64,000 bases of DNA from NCBI GenBank assembly GCA_947172415.1, contig OX359190.1:310001-374000 (forward strand), in the 5' to 3' direction. Shown here piece by piece: positions 1 through 9,040 of this stretch. Every line of letters begins with the position of its first letter. The first letter of the stretch is position 1. Both the position numbers and the translations under genes were made by a program. This DNA is from Chondrosia reniformis. Its lineage: Eukaryota; Porifera; Demospongiae; Chondrillida; Chondrillidae. The notes below the pieces were generated by a model, which made no database searches, was not told the origin of the DNA, and saw only the letters and a program-made list of their open reading frames with translations.

Positions 1-329
1 ATGGCAGAGGAGGGACGCACCACACGACAGGCTGTGACTGTCTTACCAAACCCTCCCCCACCCAGGGACACACAGGTAGGAATGTCTTAATGGTTGCTAA
101 GCAACCATCTAAAAATACTGATTCTTGTGTTTTCAGGTCCAGAGTCTCTTTCCTGCAAATGTGTGTCCTATGTGCCACAGTTGCCATAGCAACCCCACCC
201 CCTCACTACCTCAGGATATGTCTATTGCTACTCATGTATTCTTCCTCACGTTCTACAGCACCAATCTTGTCCTCTGATACGACTGCGCTGGAATGGCAAT
301 GTGTTAGATTATACACTTCCAACACATAG
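1..329 (+). pseudogene. PEX12: PEX12 3'-end fragment, copy 1 (cut by window edge)
   Basis: This is the last part of peroxin-12, the RING-type E3 subunit of the peroxisomal import receptor export complex. The window opens inside the exon that encodes the proline-rich linker (residues LPNPPPPRDTQ, exon end 75, donor GTAGGA). After a 61-base intron the RING exon starts at 137 (CPMCHSCHS). Near 199-204 the run that reads ACC ACC C in sister copies has lost one base, so the frame shifts before the second half of the zinc finger. A further 4-base loss lies near 289. The fragment ends with ACATAG at 324-329. The same lesions occur in the copy at 49856-50224. It converges on TRIM gene T1, and the two 3' ends are under 300 bases apart. 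PEX12 identity rests on the linker plus RING match to the human protein; non-function is inferred from the frameshifts. Confidence 0.82.
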
Positions 330-610
330 TTACTATATAAATATCTATATTGACATGTGATATTAACTCTTTCTATGAAAGATGTTATTAAATTCATTGT
401 CCTTTTTATTATTTTGTCCATTTTCAATTGAACAAAGTGACTGGCTTTTTGAGGGAAAGTTACCAAATTAGGAAAACACTTGTAATGTAATTTGTAAATA
501 AAAATATGAATTGATAAATAAATTGAAACTCGTTGTACAACTAATCTAATAATTTCAATAAACTAATTAAATAATTGTTCACAGTTAACAAACTTGTTCT
601 CTAAACGTTC

Positions 611-2800
611 TCAAAGTACTACTACTCTACTGCTATGCTGATCTGCTATGTAAATGAGTCCATCACTATCAACTGCTACACCACGAGGACCATTCAATCC
701 AATATCAGTCACTTCATGGACACACTGTCCATCTTGTGTGAAGATGCTGAGCTCATTATTAGCACTCCGTGAAGCTACCACTATATGTCCATCACTTGTG
801 ACTGCTATACCTTCTGGATCCTTCACAATGCCATTACCAAACTGCCTAATAAACTGACCATTCTGCTGAAACACTTGAATGCGATTATTATTACCATCTG
901 TGACATACACCAAATCATCAGGTGTTATGAGAATGTAATTTGGGTAATTAAACTCTCCTTCAGCTTCACCCTCGTGACCAAACCTGTACAGGAATGTACC
1001 TTCTTCTGTAAACACAGAAACACAATGACCTCCAAACTCTGCCACAAATATATGTCCCTCCTTGTTAACTGCCAAACCACATGGATTACTAAGTTGACCT
1101 TGATCTTCACCTTTTCCTCCAAACTGCCTTACAAATTCACCAGCTGCTGTGTAGATACTGATGTAGCCATTACTCCAATCACTAACTATCACATTCCCTG
1201 TTCTGCTTAGTGCTATTCCAAACAACCAACCACCATACTTGACTTTGAAGCTTCTTATAACTTGACCTTGTCTGTTTAGGATAGTCACTTGTCCATTATT
1301 ATCTGAACAGTATAGCAAACCATCCGGACCTACTGCAACACCCAAATACCGAGAACCTGATGGATGCTTGAACTCCTGCTTGACTGCAGTAATTCCACTA
1401 GTACCAACTATCTTCACCTCTACTGGACTGCCTGCTACATCATGTCCTCCAACAGTCACACTCAGATGGCACTTCTCTGATGGAACACTTACAAACTGCA
1501 CCTCATATGTGCCATCTCTCATGTCTGCTACTTTACCAAACACAGGAACACCTGCTGTCACAGGACGAAGGACAGCCAACACTTTCTCTCCTCCTCTGCA
1601 CTCATTGCTTCTCTCGTCTCTTGTCATCACCTTCAATTGCAAAGGAGGTTTCTTAGGAATTCTTGTTCCGCAGGTAATGACGTTATCCTTCACTTCCACT
1701 CCTTCCATAGTGCAGTTTGGTGGATGGGGACTGTGATGGATGCTTCCAAGTGATGAGATGTACTTTTCCACTTCTTCTCGATCACAGCTCTTCAGACCAA
1801 CAGAAGGTTGGATGGAGGCTCTTGGCATTGAGATACTGCTGCTGAGAGATGACATGCGACTAACAATCTTCTTTGTCGCTGATAACTGCTCTTCTGTTGT
1901 TCCATTCAAACTCATCTCTTCTGACAGGCAATGGAATGCATCAAGCTTCTTCAGACTGACCTTCAATTCTCTCTCACGTCTCTCAAGTTCTCTTCTTCCC
2001 TTGTCTTCTGCTTCCCTCACTTCACCAGCAAGACCATCACAGCGGGCTGTCACCATGGCAAACAGATGCTCCTTCATTCCAGCAATCTCTCCCAATGCAT
2101 TCTCAGACTGCTGTTGGAGACTAGCTTTGCTGTCCTGCACTTCTTGGAGAGCAGATCTGATTGCCTTCCTTTGAGTCCTCACGGATGAAAGGCACTGCGT
2201 CAGAGTGGTCTTGTTCGACTCTCCCAGCTTATCGTCAATGTACGACACTTCATGAGAATGGTGAGGTTCGATCGATCGACAAATGTGACAAATCATTTCT
2301 TCACAAGTGTGACAGTAAAGTTCGCAATTCTTTCTGTGTTTCGAGCATTTGAACAAATCCTCTTTCTTACCGCCTTGCTCAAACACTCCTTGCAACGGCT
2401 TTAATTCGTGTTTTTTAAGGAACTTGTGAGATTTGTGTTCATCGACGCATTCCTGGCAAATGAACGCATCGCAAGTCGAGCAGAAACTTACGGCCGATCT
2501 CTCTTCTTCGTGTTCCCCTTGACAGATGACGCCTTCCTTCCGGTACTGGTTGCTCAAAGCCTTCCTCAGAGCGAACGGATGGTCAGAAAGATCCTTGAGA
2601 GACAAGGAGAACACTTCCTCGCAAATCTTGCAGGAGATGCTGCGATGGAGAATCTTCTCTCGGCATTCTACCTTCTTGCACAAAGCTAACGAGTGGAGAC
2701 ACGGTAGACATTTCAACTCTTCTACTTTCTCTCCGCAACCGACACAAGAGAGACTAAGCTCGCTGGACTGAAGGAGTGGGACCGCTGGAAGCTCCGCCAT
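611..2800 (-). CDS. TRIM-NHL protein T1
   Basis: Single-exon, 729-residue tripartite-motif protein, a likely RING E3 ligase with an NHL recognition domain. Order: RING 19-60 (C19, C22, C34, H36, C41, C46, C57, C60; the spacing H-x4-C-x4-C is wider than the usual H-x2-C-x2-C, so E2 binding is uncertain), B-box 1 at 93-131, B-box 2 at 152-183 (C152, H155, C163, C166, C171, C174, H183), coiled coil about 190-315, filamin-type repeat about 360-465 and six NHL repeats 475-729. Start: the ATG at 2800 follows the sequence GTCTGCAA, which is shared by seven of the nine genes. Stop TGA at 613-611. Lack of introns beside intron-rich neighbours suggests retro-origin (inference). Loop residues include SDWSN (blade 2) and VKDPEG (blade 5). 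The N-terminal half matches T5 (DEHKSHKF, HSHEVSY) but the C-terminal half matches T8, so the gene is mosaic. TRIM-NHL relatives act in RNA binding, ubiquitylation or innate immunity; this target is unknown. Confidence 0.95.
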   Translation of the reverse strand: MAELPAVPLLQSSELSLSCVGCGEKVEELKCLPCLHSLALCKKVECREKILHRSISCKICEEVFSLSLKDLSDHPFALRKALSNQYRKEGVICQGEHEEERSAVSFCSTCDAFICQECVDEHKSHKFLKKHELKPLQGVFEQGGKKEDLFKCSKHRKNCELYCHTCEEMICHICRSIEPHHSHEVSYIDDKLGESNKTTLTQCLSSVRTQRKAIRSALQEVQDSKASLQQQSENALGEIAGMKEHLFAMVTARCDGLAGEVREAEDKGRRELERRERELKVSLKKLDAFHCLSEEMSLNGTTEEQLSATKKIVSRMSSLSSSISMPRASIQPSVGLKSCDREEVEKYISSLGSIHHSPHPPNCTMEGVEVKDNVITCGTRIPKKPPLQLKVMTRDERSNECRGGEKVLAVLRPVTAGVPVFGKVADMRDGTYEVQFVSVPSEKCHLSVTVGGHDVAGSPVEVKIVGTSGITAVKQEFKHPSGSRYLGVAVGPDGLLYCSDNNGQVTILNRQGQVIRSFKVKYGGWLFGIALSRTGNVIVSDWSNGYISIYTAAGEFVRQFGGKGEDQGQLSNPCGLAVNKEGHIFVAEFGGHCVSVFTEEGTFLYRFGHEGEAEGEFNYPNYILITPDDLVYVTDGNNNRIQVFQQNGQFIRQFGNGIVKDPEGIAVTSDGHIVVASRSANNELSIFTQDGQCVHEVTDIGLNGPRGVAVDSDGLIYIADQHSSRVVVL

Positions 2801-2960
2801 TTGCAGACCTCGCCTAGTTGCTGTATTCGGTAAATGTTTATTCTATCTGTCTGTTGTTTGTCTAATTTTAGTAATCAGTTCAGTTGTTACTATTTTGGTA
2901 CTTTATGGTTTATGTAACAATCTATAGATCGATTTTAATTAAGCTTTATTGTTTATGTAG
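2801..2960 (-). promoter_or_regulatory. Conserved TRIM 5' proximal block
   Basis: About 150 bases directly upstream of T1 recur almost unchanged upstream of all nine TRIM genes, including those with different distal flanks. On the minus strand it holds AT-rich sequence, a TACTAA/AATTAG pair that could be a branch point and 3' splice site of a 5'-UTR intron, and then the leader up to GTCTGCAAATGG. Its retention beside every copy suggests it carries the core promoter or leader. That role is inference; I see no clear TATA box. Confidence 0.4.
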
Positions 2961-4192
2961 ATCGATTTTAGTATTTGTCGCTTAAATCATTCTTAAAACT
3001 TGTAGGAAAGTTTTATTAGTTTTATTATATTAAAGTATAGTATTAGTAAATTGATAAGGAAGATTATGTATATTCATTTATGTACATTAATATCAAAATG
3101 GCAGTCGTCGGGTAAAGTTGTTTGCAAATGGAATGGTAATTTAATTATAGCGTTTCTTTTTAAGATTGAGGTTGTTTCATTTCCTTCTACTTGTCTTACA
3201 CTCGTAAATTTGTCTTTGTAACCTAAACGTTGATAAAGTCTGCATTATTACATTACAAGTGTTTCCTTTTGCACTTGTAGCAATCTTTTCAGAACGTTGA
3301 GGATATTTAATTGGAGGATTCTCAATAGTTTTTCTAGTTCACTTTGATGTCTGTTTGTTTGATGAAGTGATATGTTACAAATAGCTCTGGTTTGAGTGTG
3401 AGTTTTGACATTTTGGAATATGACAACTGATGTAACATTTTATTAAATTAATCTGTACGTACTGTAGACATTTCACAAGTACATTTGAATAATACTTTGT
3501 AGAAAATTGAGCACATGATATTTGGATTTCAAATTCTGTGTACATTGTATGTATGTAAGTTCTAAGAATACCTGCAAAAGTTAATTGTTCAAAAGCTGGA
3601 CTTTAATTAATCACAGCTGTTACTATGTAGTTTTAGGTGCTTGTGCTATGATATTATTTGTACTTATGAAATTATTGGGAAGGGCAATGTAGAATGTTCA
3701 TTCTATAGGATGCTATCATAAGTTGTTTATAGAAAAATACAAGTTTTTTAGAATTGTAGAGTGTGCAATTGTTTTATATATAAAGGGACTGTATCATACA
3801 GTATTAATTGGAGTGATTTGTATGGTTTAAAATTGGTTTGAACAAAGAATCTTTTAAATGTTTGTGGCAATTATTTGACATAAACAATAGCTCCATTTAG
3901 AGTTTGTTACAGGTCAAGTGTTTGGAACCAATTAGTAACTGATTAACACGTGATAAGGCTAACTGATTAACAGGTGACAGAAGTGTTGTGACTACTGAAA
4001 TTTAAGTTAATTTACTATATATCACTTTTATGGGAATCTATCTTCTGACAACCTGTAGATTTATTATAATTCTAACAACCATGTCTGGTATAGCAATGGC
4101 TAATTTGCCTTTTATACTTGACCACTCCCCCTCTTGTCTTTGACCACGCCCTCTTACCTGACCACTCCCCCTCTATTTATATTCCTGGACAG
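2961..4192. other. Intergenic duplicon spacer, T1 upstream
   Basis: AT-rich DNA without a convincing gene. The same sequence, with small indels, lies upstream of T5 (about 34660-35882) and T8 (about 52850-54049), so it belongs to the T1/T5/T8 type of duplicon. A short hairpin (ACAAGTG / CACTTGT) sits near 3257-3281. The end near 4120-4180 has TTGACCACTCCCC-type short repeats belonging to the PSMD6 intron. Confidence 0.7.
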
Positions 4193-4537
4193 AGACCTCT
4201 CCAGATTTGTGGCAATGGGACGTTTGAACTGCAGAATAGACAGAGTAGCTAGAGTAGTGGAAACTAACAGACCGGACCAGAAGAACTACCACTATCAGGT
4301 GAGCACTACTAACGTGAGGCAGACCCTCCAGTCCTCCATGTTTTGTTGAGGGGAAATGTCAAATCTAAGAAATCTAATAGTCTTAAAGTCTTTAAAGTCT
4401 TTATTTTTGTGGTTACTCCTTCCAGTATACTATATACATGTAACGTTTCCTTCTTCTTGTCCTCTTATTAGGCGACCATCAAGCAGGGAGACTTGTTACT
4501 GAACAGGTTACAGAAGTTGAGCAAGATCAACATTTAG
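4193..4537 (+). pseudogene. PSMD6: PSMD6 (Rpn7) last two exons, fragment 1
   Basis: Two exons encode the extreme C terminus of proteasome 19S lid subunit Rpn7/PSMD6. Exon 4193-4298 reads [18 protein letters not shown] then [15 protein letters not shown] and ends at a GTGAGC donor. Exon 4472-4537 reads ATIKQGDLLLNRLQKLS and stops at TAG. Human PSMD6 ends with very similar residues (ETNRPDSKNWQYQ, KKGDLLLNR). The acceptor CTGGACAG is intact. The last exon lacks one isoleucine codon (KINI rather than RIINI). No upstream PSMD6 exons are present; the T1 spacer precedes it, so this is a captured 3' end, not a whole gene. Confidence 0.88.
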
Positions 4538-4765
4538 CAGTTGTTTGACTCTTAAAACTTTGAACTGTCTCTGTGATAATCATGATTTTAGAGTTGTAAT
4601 GTTCAGTTGACAATTATATAATACATTTACATACTGAATACATATTTGCATTATGTGAAAAAATTGATTTTAATAAGTTAGTCTTGTGCAAGTTATAATG
4701 TGCTGGGACTAGTAGTACTGTTATTGAGTGTCATGTAAAGGGACACTCGTCAGCTGAGACACCAC

Positions 4766-4795
4766 TTGTATATTCTTGTATATTCTTGTATATTC
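4766..4795. repeat. (TTGTATATTC)3 minisatellite
   Basis: Three tandem 10-base units in the PEX12 intron before the linker exon. The same array occurs before each PEX12 fragment with 3 to 6 units. Confidence 0.9.
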
Positions 4796-4968
4796 AAGGG
4801 GAAATGAAAGTTATAATTGACTGCTTGAGGTCACATAAAAATTACTATATAAAGAATATTTCTCATCACTTTCTGGAGTGTGTTTAGCTGTACTTTAGAG
4901 AATGCTGAAATAACAGACTAGAAACTCCAACTGCTCTTTCTAGTTACTAGTAGAGCTCTCTACTTTAG

Positions 4969-5294
4969 GTGTCTCTCTGTGACCATGTTGGGTGCAGCCT
5001 ACGTGATGAGGTTCCTTGACTGGTGATGGCAGAGGAGGGACGCACCACACGACAGGCTGTGACTGCCTTACCAAACCCTCCCCCACACAGGGACACACAG
5101 GTAGGATTGTCTTAATGGATTGTCTTAATGGTTGCTAGGCAACCATCAAAAACTACTGATTCTTGTGTTTACAGGTCCAGAATCTTTTTCCTGCAAATTT
5201 GTGTCCTATGTGCCACAGTTGCCATAGCAACCCCACCACCCTCACTACATTAGGTTATGTCTATTACTACTCATTCATTCTTCCTTTTTATTAA
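4969..5294 (+). pseudogene. PEX12: PEX12 3'-end fragment, copy 2
   Basis: The linker exon 4969-5100 begins after CTACTTTAG with residues CLSVTMLGAAY. One G is lost in the DWWM codons, giving a TGA (GAC TGG TGA), so the exon is broken. The RING exon 5175-5294 keeps the first two zinc pairs, but the second half reads YVYYYSF where YVYCYSC is expected, losing two metal ligands, and it stops early at TAA. It converges on T2. The same damaged RING occurs at 55036-55155, which ties the two copies together. Confidence 0.82.
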
Positions 5295-5484
5295 TTTGTC
5301 CATTTTCAATTGAACTCTTTGAGGTTACCAAATAAGAAAAACACAATTATATAATTTGTAAATATCATCAATTGAACTTTAAATTGAAACTGAATAATCA
5401 TTGCACAATTACTCATTTAATAATAAATAAAATCTATAAATTTTAATAAAATGTTCAGTTAACAAACTTGTTCTCTAAAAGTTC

Positions 5485-7680
5485 TCAAAGTACTACTACT
5501 CTATTGTTATAACTATCTGCTATGTAAATGAGTCCATCACTATCAACTGCTACACCATAAGGACCATTCAATCCAATATCAGTCACTTCATGGACACACT
5601 GTCCATCTTGTGTGAAGATGCTGAGCTTATTAGCACTCCATGAAGCTACCACTATATGTCCATCACTTGTGACTGCTATACCTCGTGGATACTTCACAAT
5701 GCCATTACCAAACTGCCTAATAAACTGACCATTCTGCTGAAACACTTGAAGGCAATTATCTCCTCCATCTGTGACATACACCAAATCATCAGGTGTTATG
5801 AGAATGTAACCAGGGCAATTAAACTCTCCTTCAGCTTTACCCTTGTGACCAAACCTGTACTGGAATGTACCTTCTTCTGTAAACACAGAAACACAATGAC
5901 CTCCACACTCTGCCACAAATATATGTCCCTCCTTGTTAACTGCCAAACCAAATGGTCCACTAAGTTGACCCTGATCTTTACCTTTACCTTTACCTTTTCC
6001 TCCAAATTGCTTTACAAATTCACCAGCTGCTGTGTAGATACTGATGTAGCCATTACTATAGTCACTAACTATCACATTCCCTGTTCTGCTTAGTGCTATT
6101 CCAAACAATCTACGACCATTCTTGACTTTGAAGCTTCTTATAACTTGACCTTGTCTGTTTAGGATAGTCACTTGTCCATTGTTATCTGAACAGTATAGCA
6201 AACCATCCGGACCTACTGCAACACCCAAATACTGAGAACCTGATGGATGCTTGAACTCCTGCTTGACTGCAGTAATTACGCTACCACCAACTACCTTCAC
6301 CTCTACTGGACTGCCTGCTACATCATGTCCTCCAACAGTCACACTCAGATGGCACTTCTCTGATGGAACAAACTGCACCTCATATGTGCCATCTCTCATG
6401 TCTGCTACTTTACCAAACACAGGAACACCTGCTGTCACAGGACGAAGGACAGCCAACACTCTCTCTCCTCCTCTGCACTCATTGCCTCTCTCGTCTCTTG
6501 TCATCACCTTCAACTGCAAAGGAGGTTTCTTTATCCAAGGTCTCATTCTGCAGGTAATGACATTATCCTTCACTTCCACTCCTTCCATAGTGCAGTTTGG
6601 TGGATGGGGACCGTGATGGATGCTTCCAAGTGATGAGATGTACTTTTCCACTTCTTCTCGATCACAGCTCTTCAGACCAACAGAAGGTTGGATGGAGGCT
6701 CTTGGCATTGAGATACTGCTGCTGAGAGATGACATGCGACTGACAATCTTCTTTGTCACTGATAACTGCTCTTCTGTTGTTCCATTCAAACTCATCTCTT
6801 CGGACAGGCAATGGAATGCATCAAGCTTCTTCAGACTGACCTCCAATTCTCTCTCGCGTCTCTCAAGTTCTCTTCTTCCCTTGTCTTCTGCTTCCCTCAC
6901 TTTAGCAGCAAGACCATCACAGCGGGCTGTCACCATGGCAAACAGACGCTCCTTCATTCCAGCAATCTCTCCTAACGCATTCTCAGACTGCTGTTGGAGA
7001 CTAGCTTTGCTGTCCTGCACTTCTTGGAGAGCAGATCTGATTGCCTTCCTTTGAGTCCTCACGGATGAAAGGCACTGCGTCAGAGTGGTCTTGTTGGACT
7101 TTCCTAGCTTATCGTCAATGTACGACACTTTGTGGGAATGGTGAGGTTCGATAGAAGAGCAAATGTGACAAATCAATTCTTCACAAGTGTGACAGTAAAG
7201 CTTGCAATTTTCCTTGTGTTTCGAGCATTTGAACAAATTCTCTTTCTTACCGCCTTGCTCAAACACTCCTTGCAACGGCTTCATTACGTGTTTCTTCAAA
7301 ACTTTTCGAGTTTTATGGTGATCGACGCATTCCTGACAAATGAACGCATCGCAAGTCGAGCAGAAACTAACGGCCGATCTCTCTTCTTCGTGTTCCTCCT
7401 GACAGATGACGCCTTCCTTCCGGTACTGGTTGCTCAAAGCCTTCCTCAGAGCGAACGGATGGTCAGAAAGATCCTTGAGAGACAAGGAGAACACTTCCTC
7501 GCAAATTTGGCAGGAGACGCTGCGATGGAGAATCTTGTCTCGACATTCTACCTTCTCGCACAAAGCTAACGAGTGGAGACACGGTAGACATTTCAACTCT
7601 TCTACTTTCTCTCCGCAACCGACACAAGTGAGACTAAGCTCTAACTGAATGAGTGGGACCGCTGGATCAAGCTCCGCCAT
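5485..7680 (-). CDS. TRIM-NHL protein T2
   Basis: Intact 731-residue member of the family described at T1 (RING, two B-boxes, coiled coil, filamin, NHL). The N terminus is distinctive: MAELDPAVPLIQLELSLTC, shared only with T9. The filamin domain lacks two residues before the SEKC segment. The blade 2 to 3 connection is lengthened by a lysine-glycine run (GGKGKGKGKDQGQLS) encoded by a repeated TTTACC on the plus strand. Loop residues: KNGRRLFG, SDYSNG, SGPFG, AECGGH, DGGDNCL, VKYPRG, NGPYG, ADSYNN. T9 is its duplicate and shares every top-face loop; the differences are scattered, for example V or E in KKH(V/E)MK, K or E in LAA(K/E)V, and Y or H after SNG. Confidence 0.95.
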   Translation of the reverse strand: MAELDPAVPLIQLELSLTCVGCGEKVEELKCLPCLHSLALCEKVECRDKILHRSVSCQICEEVFSLSLKDLSDHPFALRKALSNQYRKEGVICQEEHEEERSAVSFCSTCDAFICQECVDHHKTRKVLKKHVMKPLQGVFEQGGKKENLFKCSKHKENCKLYCHTCEELICHICSSIEPHHSHKVSYIDDKLGKSNKTTLTQCLSSVRTQRKAIRSALQEVQDSKASLQQQSENALGEIAGMKERLFAMVTARCDGLAAKVREAEDKGRRELERRERELEVSLKKLDAFHCLSEEMSLNGTTEEQLSVTKKIVSRMSSLSSSISMPRASIQPSVGLKSCDREEVEKYISSLGSIHHGPHPPNCTMEGVEVKDNVITCRMRPWIKKPPLQLKVMTRDERGNECRGGERVLAVLRPVTAGVPVFGKVADMRDGTYEVQFVPSEKCHLSVTVGGHDVAGSPVEVKVVGGSVITAVKQEFKHPSGSQYLGVAVGPDGLLYCSDNNGQVTILNRQGQVIRSFKVKNGRRLFGIALSRTGNVIVSDYSNGYISIYTAAGEFVKQFGGKGKGKGKDQGQLSGPFGLAVNKEGHIFVAECGGHCVSVFTEEGTFQYRFGHKGKAEGEFNCPGYILITPDDLVYVTDGGDNCLQVFQQNGQFIRQFGNGIVKYPRGIAVTSDGHIVVASWSANKLSIFTQDGQCVHEVTDIGLNGPYGVAVDSDGLIYIADSYNNRVVVL

Positions 7681-7830
7681 TTGCAGACCTCGCTTAGTTG
7701 CTGTATTTGATAAATGTTTATTCTATCTGTCTGTAATTTTAGTAATCAGTTCAGTTGTTACTATTTTGGTACTTTATGGTTTATGTAGCAATCGATAGAT
7801 CGATTTTAGATTTATTGTTTATGTAGATCG

Positions 7831-7951
7831 TTTTTAGTATTTTGAATTATGTTTTTGAATTATCTATTCTATCAAATCTATTAGAACTTCTAGAAGAACT
7901 TTGTCTAATAGATTTAAGTTAGCACAAAAACATAATTCAAAATACTAAAAA
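7831..7951. mobile_element. Palindromic MITE-like hairpin element
   Basis: A 121-base foldback with perfect 27-base arms (left 7831-7857, right 7925-7951; arm core TAGTATTTTGAATTATG). An inner pair AAATCTATTAGA / TCTAATAGATTT surrounds a central CTTCTAGAAG palindrome, so nearly the whole element can form one hairpin. A second copy lies at 57695-57814. Half-copies with the same arm occur near 15080, 39829 and 46707. No coding capacity; non-autonomous element is the likely class. Confidence 0.65.
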
Positions 7952-8303
7952 GAAGTCATCATTGTCTATATCTCCGTAGGTCCAAACTAAGTTTAAATCT
8001 AGTTTTGCATCAGTTTCGTGTAGTTAACAGTTATATTGCAAACTCGAATGAGCAAGATCACACTCTAATGTAAATAGACCTATTTGAAGAATATATACAT
8101 TTTTATTTTTATGTATAGGTTTGCAATTAGTAACTGATTAACACCTTATAAGGCTAACCATACAGAAGTGACTACACAGCTTCTGACAACCATGTCTGGT
8201 ATAGCAATGGCTAATTTGCCTTTTATACTTGACCACTCCCCCTCTTTTCTTTGACCACGCCCTCTTACTTGACCACTCCCCCTCTATTTATATTCCTGGA
8301 CAG
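7952..8303. other. Intergenic spacer, T2 upstream
   Basis: AT-rich sequence ending in the TTGACCACTCCCC short repeats and the CTGGACAG acceptor of the PSMD6 exon. It is repeated upstream of T9. No gene seen. Confidence 0.6.
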
Positions 8304-8409
8304 AGACCTCTCCAGATTTGTGGCAATGGGACGTTTGAACTGCAGAATAGACAGAGTAGCTGGAGTAGTGGAAACTAACAGACTGGACCAGAAGAACTAC
8401 CACTATCAG
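8304..8409 (+). pseudogene. PSMD6: PSMD6 penultimate exon only, fragment 2
   Basis: Single exon with acceptor CTGGACAG and donor GTGAGC encoding the Rpn7 segment ending DQKNYHYQ. The intron start is conserved to about 8537, then the sequence jumps to unrelated DNA, so the terminal exon has been deleted. The T9-side copy at 58230-58335 has the same truncation. Confidence 0.85.
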
Positions 8410-9040
8410 GTGAGCACTACTAACGTGAGGCAGACCCTCCAGTCCTCCATGTTTTGTTGAGGGGAAATGTCAAATCTAAGAAATCTAATAGTCTTAAAGT
8501 CTTTAAAGTCTTTATTTTTGTGGTTACTCCTTCCAGTGTATTATATGCAAATAGATTTTAATAAGTTGGTCCTGCACAAGTTATAATGCAGCAACTTTTA
8601 TACACAGATTACAAAACTACATGCTTGTTATACAATTATTTACAAGAGTATACTGAATGCTAAATGTTACATGGCTTATAGTTTAAAATAGATTTATGGC
8701 TTATAAAAACGTTATATACGTCAAAATTGGAAGATGCTACGTACATCGATAATCCGTAATACATTAATTAAATATTGAGGTTAGACTGTTCGTTTTGATT
8801 CTTTGAGGAAAGTAAAGCGTGGAATACATTGAAGCACTGGTTAATCATAGCGACTCACAGCCAGCAGCACGTAGGCCATGCAATGACACAACTCCAATAC
8901 GCGCTCGCATGTATAAACAATATATAGTCCGTATTTTTGCTTTTAAATTAGACCGTGAATTCATATGCATACAATTTTCCTTAATTATATCCTATATGCT
9001 GCTCCCATTCTTCATCCACATGTACAAGTAGGTGATGCTT
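8410..9040. other. Spacer between PSMD6 fragment and satellite
   Basis: Remnant of PSMD6 intron followed by about 500 bases of AT-rich DNA with no convincing gene. Nearly the same sequence is at 58336-58985. It marks the boundary where the duplicon meets the satellite. Confidence 0.6.

Noticed and set aside
1740..2174. Many plus-strand frames of 80-145 codons opposite the TRIM genes
   Set aside because: They are antisense shadows, repeated in every TRIM copy, with no domain and with variable ends.
4134..4349. Small stand-alone gene reading [15 protein letters not shown] ahead of the PSMD6 exon
   Set aside because: It joins intron minisatellite to the PSMD6 exon and its intron. The splice sites define the exon; the ATG is fortuitous. 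The same applies at 8251, 18833, 54015 and 58195.
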